The position numbers and the translations under genes are program-made. This document shows, piece by piece, positions 42,449 to 51,251 of a DNA stretch of 64,000 bases. The notes beneath the pieces were generated by a model, which did not search any database, was not told the DNA's origin, and was given only the letters and a program-made list of their open reading frames with translations. Each line of letters starts with the position of its first letter. Within the stretch, counting starts at the first letter, position 1. The DNA comes from Streptomyces sp. NBC_00536 (GTDB lineage: Bacteria > Actinomycetota > Actinomycetes > Streptomycetales > Streptomycetaceae), in assembly GCF_036346295.1 (NCBI RefSeq), contig NZ_CP107819.1, forward strand, positions 8,060,001 to 8,124,000. The letters run 5' to 3'.

Positions 42449-43327
42449 CTACAGGTCGAGCTGGTACTGGACTGTCGTGTGGGTGGGCACGTAGTTCAGG
42501 CTGTCGCTGATGTGTCTCATGTACGTGTTGCTGTCGGCGGTGTCGGTGAGGAGGCCGCCGAGGTCTGGATAGCGCCCTTGGGCTTGTCGGATCGACTCGG
42601 CCTTCATCCATCGGCCGAGGCCGTGTCCGCGGTGCTCGGGCAGCACGCCGGTGCCGTAGTGCTGGCCGTCACCCGTGCCGTTTCCGGGGACGACGAGTTC
42701 TGTGAACCCGGCGATCGAGTCGTCGGCCGTGTCGATGGCGACGACCGTGTGCAGCTGGTCTCCGCGGTCTTGAACGGCCTTCGCCGCGGCCCGGACGCGG
42801 TCCACGTCCCAGATCACGGTGCCGTAGTCGGTGTCTTCCATGGGCATGTCGTCCATGGCGCGGCGTGAGGCGGCGAAGGTCTGCGCGAGGTCGTCGGGGA
42901 CGGTTCCCTGCCATGACGCCAGCCGGTAGCCGGGGTGCGGACGCTCGATGATCCCGGCGAGGGCGGTGGGGTCCACGTCGGCCAGTGACAAGCGGGCGAA
43001 CCTCAAGGTGAGCACCTTGCGGAAGCCGTGGGCCGACAGGAAGTGATCGCCGGGCGACCCGGCCTCGGCCTGCGCGCTGACGCAGCGTCGGGCGTTGTCC
43101 CGGGCGGCGGCCACGGCGGCGTCGAGGAGTCTGGAGCCGACGCCCTCGCGGCGCTCCGTGGGATGGACGTGGAGGGTCAGTTCGGCGAGGTGCTCTTGTC
43201 CGCCATCGAACAGGCGCAGAAAGGCCGTCCCGACGGGGATGGAATCGGCGTCGGATGCCAGCCATGCGAGGCGTCGGCTGTGCGCCCCGTGAGCGGGGTC
43301 GGTCAGTGGGGTGATGCGGAGCGACAA
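42449..43327 (-). CDS. Tandem GNAT acetyltransferase
   Basis: The 292-residue protein has two GNAT-like halves. The first has LHVHPTERREGVGSRLLDAA with the acetyl-CoA loop (RREGVGS); the second has TGVLPEHRGHGLGRWMKAES with HRGHGLG. It should acetylate a small molecule or protein from acetyl-CoA. The TTG at 43327 is chosen because GGAG lies six bases upstream; a TTG at 43354 would add nine residues. It is a single gene. The family is widespread in Streptomyces with unknown substrates. Confidence 0.88.
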   Translation of the reverse strand: MSLRITPLTDPAHGAHSRRLAWLASDADSIPVGTAFLRLFDGGQEHLAELTLHVHPTERREGVGSRLLDAAVAAARDNARRCVSAQAEAGSPGDHFLSAHGFRKVLTLRFARLSLADVDPTALAGIIERPHPGYRLASWQGTVPDDLAQTFAASRRAMDDMPMEDTDYGTVIWDVDRVRAAAKAVQDRGDQLHTVVAIDTADDSIAGFTELVVPGNGTGDGQHYGTGVLPEHRGHGLGRWMKAESIRQAQGRYPDLGGLLTDTADSNTYMRHISDSLNYVPTHTTVQYQLDL

Positions 43328-43529
43328 GGTGTCTCCGTCGTGAGGAGGTGGCAAAGGTCGTCAGTACGCGGGCTCAACTGCTGGGCACTCGTGCGCATGT
43401 GCTCCACACCTCCTCATCGACAGTGCCGGTCCGGAACGACCTGGACGGCCTGGACGGCCTGGACGGCTTGGGCGAACCTAGCCGGACCATCGGTTCCTCG
43501 GCAAAGGGTTAACGACGGGCAACGACGGG

Positions 43530-43815
43530 CAAGGAGTTCCTCCGACGCTGGTGCCTCGACCAGCTCGCCGCGTGGACGGTGCCGCACGAACCGATGACGG
43601 TGACCGCCAAGGGCGCACAGACTCACGTGGTTCTCGCCGGCTCTGGCGCGAAGACGGTCGTGTTCGTCCCGGGCATCAACTTCAACGCCGCAGCGTCCCT
43701 GCCCCTGGCCACGGCCACGATCGCCGCCGGCTACCGGGTCCTGCTGGTGGACGTCCCTGGCCAGCCCGGTCTCAGCTCTGGCGAACGTGGTCTCTCCGGC
43801 GGCCGGTTGTCCTGG
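43530..43815 (+). pseudogene. Alpha/beta hydrolase N-terminal fragment
   Basis: A clear reading, LDQLAAWTVPHEPMTVTAKG, HVVLAGSGAKTVVFVPGINF and YRVLLVDVPGQPGLSSGERG followed by LSGGRLSWYG, matches the N-terminal third of an alpha/beta hydrolase. It then ends abruptly where the SDR gene region begins. The nucleophile, acid and His parts are absent, so it is a remnant of a truncated gene. No good start codon remains. Confidence 0.65.
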
Positions 43816-43847
43816 TACGGGCAGCGTACTCGCGCGCCCTACTCTCG

Positions 43848-44540
43848 TCAGCCGAGCTGCCCGGTCGGCCGCATGGTGATCTGGTTGATGTCCACGCCCG
43901 CAGGCTGGTTGAGCGCGAAGGCGATCGTGGCCGCGATCTGCTCGGGGGTCATCGCCTCCTCAGGGGTGCCGCCGCGCTCGGCCCAGAACGCGGTGTCCAC
44001 CACTCCGGGGGCGATGACGGTCACGCCGACTCGGTCCTTCGCGACCAGCAGCCGGGTGTTCTCGGCCAGCGCGTGCGCAGCCCACTTGGTGACCGAGTAC
44101 AGGTTGCCGGGCGTGTTGCGCACCCCGGCGACGGAACCGATGAACACGATCCGGCCCTTGGACGCCCTCAACTGCGGCAGGGTCTCGCGCACCAGCAGGG
44201 CCGGGCCCAGAACGTTGGTGAGGACCATGGCGCGCATGTCCTCGGGGGCGTGGCTCTCCAGGTTGCCGGGCAGCGAGAAACCGGCGTTGGCGATGACGTT
44301 GTCCAGTCGGCCCCACGCCTGAACCACGCGGCGCACGGTTGCGGCGACGTCCTCCGGCTCGGCGGCGTCGCCAGTGATCGTCAGCAGCCGCTCACCCGCT
44401 CCGGCCGAAGCGGCGAAGGTGTCCAGCTTGCCCGCGTCACGTCCGGTGACCGCCACACGGTGGCCCTGCTCGAGGAGGGTGCGGGCGGTGGCGGCACCGA
44501 TTCCGGTCGATCCACCAGTGATCAGCGTGACGGGCTCCAT
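43848..44540 (-). CDS. Short-chain dehydrogenase/reductase
   Basis: The 230-residue enzyme has the NAD(P) motif TLITGGSTGIGAAT, the NAG motif in VIANAGFSLPGN and the catalytic Ser plus YxxxK (IGSVAGVRNTPGNLYSVTKW). It belongs to classical SDRs and probably reduces a carbonyl with NADPH (Arg after the first loop, VTGRDAGK, favours NADP). It stands alone; the neighbouring hydrolase fragment suggests rearrangement at its 3' side. Confidence 0.92.
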   Translation of the reverse strand: MEPVTLITGGSTGIGAATARTLLEQGHRVAVTGRDAGKLDTFAASAGAGERLLTITGDAAEPEDVAATVRRVVQAWGRLDNVIANAGFSLPGNLESHAPEDMRAMVLTNVLGPALLVRETLPQLRASKGRIVFIGSVAGVRNTPGNLYSVTKWAAHALAENTRLLVAKDRVGVTVIAPGVVDTAFWAERGGTPEEAMTPEQIAATIAFALNQPAGVDINQITMRPTGQLG

Positions 44541-44724
44541 GCAACGGCCTCCTCGGCGACGTGGTCAGCAGTTCCCCAAAACGCCTGCACTATACGTGGG
44601 GTGGGCTGGTGAGCCGCTGCCAAGGTTGTCACGCCGTACCGACTCCGCCCAGGCCCGCTCGACCGACCGACCTGAGCGTGCCTGGCTGCGTGCGACTGCA
44701 CGTGCTCAGGCCCGCCACTTCGGA

Positions 44725-45660
44725 TCAGCCGTTCCGCCGGTACGTGCCCGGTGCGGTTCCGTGCGTGCGTTTGAACGCGTGGGCGAAGGCGAATTCGGAG
44801 GTGTAGCCGACCTGGGCGGCGATCGGTCTCAAGGGTGCGTCCGATGTACGGAGCAGGCGCGCTGCCGTGGCCATCCGCCACCAGGTCAGGTAGCCGAGGG
44901 GCGGTTGGCCGATCAGCTTGGCGAAGCGTCTGGCGAAGGGTGCCCGGGAGAGCCCCGCTTCCGCGGCGAGTTTCGCCACGGTCCAGGGTGCCGCCGGGTC
45001 GCGGTGGATGGCGTGAAGGGCGGCGGTGACGGGCGGGTCATTGAGCGCGGCGGCCCATCCGGTGGTGTTCCCTTGGGCGGGCTGTTCCGTGAACCAGATG
45101 CGCAGGATGTACAGCAGGAGTGTGTCCAGGAGGGCGGGGACGACCGCGTCCGTGCCCAGGTACGGGTTCTCCAGCTCGGCGGCCAGAAGCTCCACGGCTG
45201 AACGCAGCTGGGGATGGCGGTCCGAGTGCGCCGGCAAGTGGATCAGGTCCGGGAGGGTCAACAGCAGCGGGTGGGTGCGGGACGGGTCGAGCTGGTAGGC
45301 GCCGCAGAGCACCACCGTGACCGGACCGCTGCCTCCGCTCCGGTCGACGCTGTCGGAGGCGTAGGGGTCGTAACGCTCGTGGTCCCCGGGGCCGCAGGCA
45401 GGGGTTGCCACCAGGGTTTCGGGGCTGTCGGCCAGGGTGTGCCCGCTGCCGTGGGGCAGGAACACCACGTCCCCCGCGCCCAGTTGGACGGGCTCCGCGT
45501 CCGGGGGCAGGAGCCAGCAGGAGCCCTGCAGGATCACCTGGAAGCCCGCCGACCCCGGTACGGAGACGAACTCCTGTCCCCACGGGGCATGCCACCGAAC
45601 ATGCGCCGACCGGGGCCGGCCCCTCCGAGTCACCGCCATCACATCGCTGAGTACATCCAT
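44725..45660 (-). CDS. AraC-family transcriptional regulator
   Basis: The 311-residue protein has an N-terminal cupin-like sensor domain (QEFVSVPGSAGFQVILQGSC, GAGDVVFLPHGSGHTLADSP) of the AraC_binding/cupin_6 type and a C-terminal double helix-turn-helix (WTVAKLAAEAGLSRAPFARR and LRPIAAQVGYTSEFAFAHAF). The ATG at 45660 is the best start; the upstream extension overlaps the divergent promoter. The divergent quinone-type reductase is the likely target, a pairing common in Streptomyces for reactive-electrophile response. Confidence 0.92.
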   Translation of the reverse strand: MDVLSDVMAVTRRGRPRSAHVRWHAPWGQEFVSVPGSAGFQVILQGSCWLLPPDAEPVQLGAGDVVFLPHGSGHTLADSPETLVATPACGPGDHERYDPYASDSVDRSGGSGPVTVVLCGAYQLDPSRTHPLLLTLPDLIHLPAHSDRHPQLRSAVELLAAELENPYLGTDAVVPALLDTLLLYILRIWFTEQPAQGNTTGWAAALNDPPVTAALHAIHRDPAAPWTVAKLAAEAGLSRAPFARRFAKLIGQPPLGYLTWWRMATAARLLRTSDAPLRPIAAQVGYTSEFAFAHAFKRTHGTAPGTYRRNG

Positions 45661-45755
45661 GGGCCGAGAATACGGGTGCGGTGCGAGACGCACACGTATG
45701 AACTGGGCGCTCTGACACATGGATCGTCTCCGCGCATGGTCGGTAGTTTCGCGGT

Positions 45756-46694
45756 ATGACGATGATGAAGACCGCGCGCATCCATGAGTACGGCGATTCC
45801 TCCGTGATCCGCTACGACGCTGTTCCGCGTCCGCGTCCGCGACCCGCCTTCGGTGAAGTGCTTGTCCAGGTCGCCGCGACCTCGTTCAATCCCACCGAGG
45901 CCGCTCTGCGTGCCGGGATGCTGCAGGCGTTCTTCCCTGTGGACCTGCCCTACACGCTCGGCTGGGATCTCGCCGGAACCGTGGCCGAGATCGGGGCGGG
46001 GGCGGAGGGCTTCGCCGTCGGCGACCGGGTCATCGGGCGGCTCGACAGCGGGGGTGCGGCTGCCCAGTACGTCCGGGCGCCGGCCGCCGCGCTCGTCGCG
46101 GCGCCCGCGTCCATCCCTCTCGCGCATGCCGCGGCCCTTCCCGTGGCCGGGCTGACGGCCTGGCAGGCAGTTTTCGAACACGGGAAGGTGACCGCTGGTC
46201 AGCGGGTGCTGGTCAACGGTGCCGGTGGCGGCGTCGGAGGCTTCGTGACGCAGCTCGCCAAACACGCGGGGGCGGAGGTGATCGTCACGGCCAGTCCTCG
46301 GAGCACTCAGGCGGTCGTACGGCAGGGGGCGGACCAAGTGATCGACTACACCGCCGGACCGGTGAGCGCCGCGCTCGACGCTCCGGTGGACACTCTGCTC
46401 AATCTGGTCCCGCTGAGCCCATCGGACGCCGCGGCTCTGGCGCCTCTGGTACGGCCGGGCGGGAGGATCGTCTCGATCGCAACCCCGATCGAACCGGCTG
46501 CGGACGCCGGAGTGAGCGCGATACACATGGTCGCCCGCAACGATGTCGCACACCTCGCGGCGCTCGTGGAATTCGTGGACGCGGGCGCGCTCGGCATCGA
46601 CATCAGCGAGTCACGTCCACTGGCCGACCTCGCCGACGTCCACCGCCGCAGCGAAGCCGGTCAGAACCGAGGCAAGATCATCATTACCCCCTGA
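45756..46694 (+). CDS. NADP-dependent quinone-type oxidoreductase (MDR superfamily)
   Basis: The 312-residue enzyme is a zinc-free medium-chain reductase: YTLGWDLAGTVAEIGAGAEG near the substrate site and VLVNGAGGGVGGFVTQLAKH for NADPH. It likely reduces quinones or enones. Codon bias and start (MTMMKTARIHEYG) are typical. It is divergent from an AraC-type regulator 95 bases away that probably induces it. Confidence 0.92.
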   Translation: MTMMKTARIHEYGDSSVIRYDAVPRPRPRPAFGEVLVQVAATSFNPTEAALRAGMLQAFFPVDLPYTLGWDLAGTVAEIGAGAEGFAVGDRVIGRLDSGGAAAQYVRAPAAALVAAPASIPLAHAAALPVAGLTAWQAVFEHGKVTAGQRVLVNGAGGGVGGFVTQLAKHAGAEVIVTASPRSTQAVVRQGADQVIDYTAGPVSAALDAPVDTLLNLVPLSPSDAAALAPLVRPGGRIVSIATPIEPAADAGVSAIHMVARNDVAHLAALVEFVDAGALGIDISESRPLADLADVHRRSEAGQNRGKIIITP

Positions 46695-46866
46695 ACCCGG
46701 GCGGCGATTCCGGGTGCCGGGTGCCGCGCCGGTACCGCTCGCCCTCCTCCGCAACCTCACCCTCGCCCGGGTGGGTGAGCACTCCGCACATCTCATGACC
46801 GTGTCCAGGCCTACTCGGAGACGATTTGCGGGACAACCCTTGGATCGCGTAGATGAAAACGGAAGC

Positions 46867-47250
46867 ATGAAAATCCTCGGTTTCTACCAAGAGTTTTGGC
46901 CCGAAAAGGCCGGCACGCCTGCGGGAAGCACTCGCGAGTTCATCCGACAAAACCAGTCAGCAGATGAAACCGACGTAGCACAATATCTAAGGTCAGGGCA
47001 CGAACTCTTCGTGTTCATGGGGGAAGTTGGGGACATCCTCGGATCCGACGAGCGCATCCTTGGCGGCGATAACATCGTCACCGACGGAGAGTGGGTCTGG
47101 CGCGCAGACCTCGCCTTTTATCTGACGCACTACCACCTTGCACTCCCGGAGGAGTTTCTCCGCAAGGCTCGGGAAAACCAGTACACCGTACCGGACGTGG
47201 GTCGTGACCAACTCCGGCAAATCGACGAAGAAGTGGATTTGATTCTTTAG
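46867..47250 (+). CDS. Small hypothetical protein, immunity-like
   Basis: The 127-residue acidic product opens KILGFYQEFWPEKAGTPAGS and reads VAQYLRSGHELFVFMGEVGD, GDNIVTDGEWVWRADLAFYL and LPEEFLRKARENQYTVPDVG. I recognise this as a conserved hypothetical of Streptomyces that often lies in accessory regions beside toxin or immunity genes. Base composition is clearly lower in GC than neighbours, a sign of transfer. The spacing of the ribosome site (GGAAG) is short. Confidence 0.72.
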   Translation: MKILGFYQEFWPEKAGTPAGSTREFIRQNQSADETDVAQYLRSGHELFVFMGEVGDILGSDERILGGDNIVTDGEWVWRADLAFYLTHYHLALPEEFLRKARENQYTVPDVGRDQLRQIDEEVDLIL

Positions 47251-47406
47251 ATCCTTCATCGGAATCTCGCCGAGATGCCCCTGATTGCTTAACCGTGCCC
47301 GGTGGGCACGGTCCGCTGTCAGGGTCTTGACGGGTGCAGAACGCCCGTGACGCTCCGCGATTCTTCGAGTTGCGACGCTTGAAGGATCACGTGAAGGGCC
47401 ACGGGC

Positions 47407-47505
47407 ATGTCCAACGACGCGACGCTGCTGTTCGGCTTGGTCGGGGTGGAGGTGGTCGAGAGATACATAAAGGATTCATATAAAACTGCTATGCTTCAGG
47501 CGTGA
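47407..47505 (+). pseudogene. ISL3-like transposase N-terminal remnant
   Basis: A short frame reading SNDATLLFGLVGVEVVER resembles the opening of actinomycete ISL3 transposases. The match ends abruptly at about 47461, where AT-rich unrelated sequence (ATACATAAAGGATTCATATA) begins. The stop at 47503 overlaps the start of the MarR gene. Only the first 18-20 residues are left, so this is the edge of a lost element. Confidence 0.4.
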
Positions 47506-47960
47506 GTAGTCGAGACGCCGCGCACGGCGCTTCCGATGCCATCGGGTCAGCCCTCTACGGTCTGGCCACCAGGGCCGTGAGACGCCTTCCCCGCGACATG
47601 AGCCTGACGTCCGCCGCCACCTTGGCCACCCTGGACAAGACCGGCCCGCGACGGATCACCGACCTGGCGGTGGCCGAGGGCGTCACCCAGCCCGCGATGA
47701 CCGTCCTGGTCCGGGTGATGGAGGAATCCGGGCTGGTCGAGCGGAAGGGCGATCCGTCCGACAAGCGGGTCACGCTGGTGTGCCTGACTGGGGCCGGCGC
47801 GTCGTACGTCCGTACGCGTCGCCAGGCGGGCGTCGACGCGTACGCGCGGTTGATCGACGAACTCACCGGTGACGAGGTCGAGGCCTTGGCAGCGGCCCTT
47901 CCGGCGCTGCTGCATCTGGCGGAGCTCGAAAGCCACGCCCGAGAGGAGTCGGACCGGTGA
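47502..47960 (+). CDS. MarR-family regulator
   Basis: The 152-residue protein has the MarR fold: helix 1 with SALYGLATRAVRRLPRD, the DNA-binding unit ITDLAVAEGVTQPAMTVLVR and VMEESGLVERKGDPSDKRVT (wing with the conserved DxR). The start is GTG. An AT-rich region directly upstream (47461-47500) is unusual for this genome and probably holds the promoter and operator. The MFS pump gene starts 37 bases downstream; the pair is a classic efflux unit in which a drug ligand releases the repressor. Confidence 0.92.
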   Translation: MSSRDAAHGASDAIGSALYGLATRAVRRLPRDMSLTSAATLATLDKTGPRRITDLAVAEGVTQPAMTVLVRVMEESGLVERKGDPSDKRVTLVCLTGAGASYVRTRRQAGVDAYARLIDELTGDEVEALAAALPALLHLAELESHAREESDR

Positions 47961-47997
47961 CCGCGGCCCAGGCTCATGACCAGCTCATGACCAGCCC

Positions 47998-49452
47998 ATG
48001 AGCACTGCCCCGATACGTTCCGAGGCACGTCTGCTGGTCCCCGCCCTGGTGTTCATCGCCCTGGTCGTGGCGGCGGTCGCCAGCCTCGGGACGCCGCTCA
48101 TCACCAGCGTGGCGACCACGTTCCACGTCTCCCTCGACAGCGCGCAGTGGACGCTGACCATCGCCCTGCTCAGCGGCGCCGTCGCCACACCCGTCCTCGG
48201 CCGGCTCGGAGCCGGTCCGCACCGGCGGGCCACGGTTCTCGCCACGCTGGCGATCGTCGTCGTCGGCAGCGCGCTCACCGTGCTGCCGCTGCCGTTCGCC
48301 TGGCTGCTCGTGGGCAGAGCGGCCCAAGGCGTCGGACTCGGTCTCACGGCGCTGATGATGGGCGTGGCCCGCGACCATCTTCCCGAGAAGCGCAGCGCGA
48401 CCACGATCGCCCTGATCTCAGTGGTCTCCATCATCGGAGCCGGCGTCGGCTACCCGCTGGCCGCGCTGCTCGCCGAGTTCGGCGGACTGCGGGCCGCCTA
48501 CGGCCTCGGCCTGCTCGTCACCGTCATCGCCTTCGTGACCGCGTGGCGCTCCATGCCCGCAGCTCCCGAAGGCCGCTCCGCTCACGTGAACGTGGCCGGT
48601 GCGCTCGTCCTGGCGGGTGGACTGCTCCTCGTCCTGTTCCTGGCCGGCGAGAGGAGCCTGTGGAGCCGACACCTTGCCGTGGCGGTGACCCTTGCCGTCG
48701 CCGCCGTACTCCTGCTCTGCGTCTGGACCGTTTCCGAACTGCGAACCAAGACACCCTTGGTCGACGTCCGGGCGGTACGGCACCCGGCGGTCGCCGGGGC
48801 GAACGTCGCCATGTTCGTCGGCGGGAGCGGCATGTACCTCCTGCTCACGCTCATCACCCGCTACGCGCAGACGCCGCACAGCGCCGGCTACGGCTTCGGA
48901 CTGACCACCTTCGTGGCGGGGCTGGTCCTCATCCCGTTCTCCGTGCTGGGGTTCGTCGCCGGCAAGCTCACGCCGCGGGTCCGCGAACGGATCGACGGCC
49001 CCCTGCTCCTGGCCGGCAGTGCCGCCATAGTCGGCGGCGGGTTCGTCCTGTTCGCCACCGCCCGGTCCAACCTGGCCGAACTGCTCGCGGCCATGGGCGT
49101 GCTGGGCTTCGGCGTCGGCAGCTTCTCGGCCGCCATGCCCGGCGTCATCCTGGCCGTCACCCCCAAGAGCGAGACGTCGAGCGCCATGAGCTTCAACTAC
49201 GTCGTCCGCAGCGTCGGGTACTCCCTGGGCAGCGCCATCGGCGGTCTGGTCCTGGCCGCCGGCACCGCCACGGGCCGCCTCTTCCCGAACGACGACGCCT
49301 ACACGACCGCGGCGCTGGTCGGCGTCGCCGCGATGGCGATCACGACGATTGCCGGCCTCGCCCTCGCCCGCCGACGCTCACCCGAGACCAATCCGATCAC
49401 AGCCCCAGGCGGTGTGCCGGGGCCGGGCCGGTCGAGTCGAACCGAAAGCTGA
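47998..49452 (+). CDS. MFS drug exporter (DHA2-like, 14 helices)
   Basis: The 484-residue protein has about fourteen hydrophobic helices. The loop after helix 2 (PVLGRLGAGPHRRATVLATL) is motif A, and GVARDHLPEKRSATTIALIS with IGAGVGYPLAALL is the antiporter motif C region. It likely exports drugs or dyes with proton exchange. It is the second gene after a MarR regulator and should be controlled by it. Confidence 0.92.
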   Translation: MSTAPIRSEARLLVPALVFIALVVAAVASLGTPLITSVATTFHVSLDSAQWTLTIALLSGAVATPVLGRLGAGPHRRATVLATLAIVVVGSALTVLPLPFAWLLVGRAAQGVGLGLTALMMGVARDHLPEKRSATTIALISVVSIIGAGVGYPLAALLAEFGGLRAAYGLGLLVTVIAFVTAWRSMPAAPEGRSAHVNVAGALVLAGGLLLVLFLAGERSLWSRHLAVAVTLAVAAVLLLCVWTVSELRTKTPLVDVRAVRHPAVAGANVAMFVGGSGMYLLLTLITRYAQTPHSAGYGFGLTTFVAGLVLIPFSVLGFVAGKLTPRVRERIDGPLLLAGSAAIVGGGFVLFATARSNLAELLAAMGVLGFGVGSFSAAMPGVILAVTPKSETSSAMSFNYVVRSVGYSLGSAIGGLVLAAGTATGRLFPNDDAYTTAALVGVAAMAITTIAGLALARRRSPETNPITAPGGVPGPGRSSRTES

Positions 49453-49564
49453 GGATCGAAGCCGTCCGACTTCGACGCCGTCTCCGTCGGCTCGCTGACC
49501 CACAGCGCGCCGACCATGAATCTGAGCATACTTCTGAGCATCAATTCCGAACACAGGAGGTACC

Positions 49565-49789
49565 GTGGCCAAGGGCTATTGGGTCAGCGTCTACCGCACC
49601 ATTTCAGACCCTGAGAGGCTGGCTGCCTACAACAAGCTGGCCGCTCCGGCCGTAAAGGCCGGGGGCGGTCGAACCCTCGCCCGTGGCGGTCGGGTCGTCG
49701 CACACGACGCCGGAATCGCCGAGCGCACCGTCCTGGTCGAGTTCTCACCAAGGGGTCATCCCCGCGTGTGCGGGGAGCAGGCTTACTGA
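49565..49789 (+). pseudogene. DUF1330 protein truncated at a CRISPR-like repeat
   Basis: The first 60 residues (AKGYWVSVYRTISDPERLAA, YNKLAAPAVKAGGGRTLARG, AGIAERTVLVEFS) match DUF1330 proteins, which are about 95-100 residues long. After VLVEFS the frame runs into a CRISPR-like repeat, giving PRGHPRVCGEQAY and a stop. The family's C-terminal third is absent from the following sequence. The ribosome site (GGAGG) and GTG start are intact, so a short product may still be made. Confidence 0.75.
49752..49779 (+). repeat. Solo CRISPR-like repeat (type I-E form)
   Basis: GGGGTCATCCCCGCGTGTG then CGGGGAGCA differs by one base from the copy at 20450-20477. No second repeat is found at 60-62 bases on either side. 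It forms the abrupt 3' break of the DUF1330 gene. Confidence 0.75.
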
Positions 49790-49956
49790 CCAGCCACTTT
49801 AGGTGGACAGATGGCCGTTCTAGACCACTTTCACCGAAACCGGCATTCAGCACATCCCACCCGTGTAGCGGCGGATCATGCCGCCCTGTTCCTTATCGCG
49901 CACCCGTACTCGCCCTGCCGCCCGGACAGGGTGATCGTCACGTACCGGTGTCACCC

Positions 49957-50496
49957 TCACTCCTTGACGCCATGCTCGGCCGCGAATGCCGCCCCCATGA
50001 CCGTCCAGATCGCCATGCCCCACAGGGAGAGCGCGGAGATGAGACCCACCACGAGGCGAACGGTCGTGTCCGGGCCGTTCGTGAGCCACACAGCCATGCC
50101 CAATGCTCCGGCCGCGGCCAAGAGAGCCGCTGGCACCCGCAGCCGGGGCTGCTCGAACACTGCTGCGAGCGGGAGAAAGTGGAGCCCGACGACAATCGCG
50201 ACCAGCGGGGGAATGAGCACTGGCAGTGCGGCGCGAGCGCACACCACGGCGATGGCGACGATCAGCAGCCACTGGAGACCGTTGATCTGATTGAACCGCC
50301 GACGTCGGGCGGCGGGGAAGGGACCACCTGCCGACGAGGGGAGAAAACGGCGCGCGGCGAGCATCAGCCCCAACGTGACTGCGCAGCCGACCGCGACCTC
50401 GACCAGCCGTGCCAAGCCGCCGTCGAATGCACTCGTGGCCAGCAGCCACCAGCCGAACCCGAACAACGCGAGGAACCCCACCCCTGACTTGAACAT
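49957..50496 (-). CDS. Polytopic membrane protein
   Basis: The 179-residue product has five to six hydrophobic segments (FLALFGFGWWLLATSAF, LVEVAVGCAVTLGLMLA, GLQWLLIVAIAVVCARA, LIPPLVAIVVGLHFLPL, VPAALLAAAGALGMAVW, LVVGLISALSLWGMAIW) separated by short polar loops. The ATG at 50496 is preferred to upstream extension. I do not assign a function; it resembles small Streptomyces membrane proteins of the DUF7010 type. It is a single gene. Confidence 0.75.
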   Translation of the reverse strand: MFKSGVGFLALFGFGWWLLATSAFDGGLARLVEVAVGCAVTLGLMLAARRFLPSSAGGPFPAARRRRFNQINGLQWLLIVAIAVVCARAALPVLIPPLVAIVVGLHFLPLAAVFEQPRLRVPAALLAAAGALGMAVWLTNGPDTTVRLVVGLISALSLWGMAIWTVMGAAFAAEHGVKE

Positions 50497-51251
50497 GATC
50501 GACACCCTAGGCGGAAGAGCAGCCCGCCGACCGGAGGATTCTCGAGTTGGCGCATGCCTGGCCGACCGGCGACTTCGTCTCCTGCACGTCCCCGAACTCA
50601 GCCGACTCTGCGGTCCGACCGCAACAGGGGCGAACGTTGCCTGACGCGGCACTGGCAAGGGCACCAATCACCGCGAACGACCGCCAGCCGCCTCGCGGCC
50701 GGCGCCACGGACGAGGCTGGACAACCTGAAGTGGTCCGGCCGCAGCACGGCCCAGCGGGCATCGCTGAAGGTCAGCAGCGCCGGCGCCCCGATGGCTTTC
50801 AGTTTGGCGGGCGCAGCCCTGCGGCGGGCAGATCCATGGCACGGGGACGGCTTGTCGCATCACCCGGTCCGAACGGAGTCGGTCCAGCACCTCGGCAGCA
50901 GACCCCTTCGGCCACGCGAGATTGGTCACGGCTGCTGCGCAGCCCACACGGCACACTGCACGACCCGCCTCGGCCCCGTCGGTGATGACCAGTGCCTACG
51001 CACTCCGGTCCAGCTCATTACGTACGCGCTCCGCGTCCTCGTCGCCGAACCACCGGGCATCGCGGCCACCACCTGCCGCAGCCCCTGCGAGGTACCGGTG
51101 CCCCGACCGAGCACTGACGCGGTTTCCGCTCCTTCGCACCAGGATAAGTAGCCACATACGGCCTCCACCTGTACCGCGGTCGGCAGGGGGAAAAGGAAAA
51201 GAGTCCCGTACCAGGTACCGGAGGCAACCAGCACGAAACAGGGGGCGGTTG
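50497..51251. other. Long gene-free stretch upstream of trypsin-STAND gene
   Basis: This 755-base stretch has no intact gene. Scraps of coding-like sequence on the minus strand (for example VTNLAWPKGSAAEVLDRLRS near 50880-50930 and RWFGDEDAERVRNELDRSA near 51000-51060) are in different frames with stops between, suggesting a decayed gene. Confidence 0.45.
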
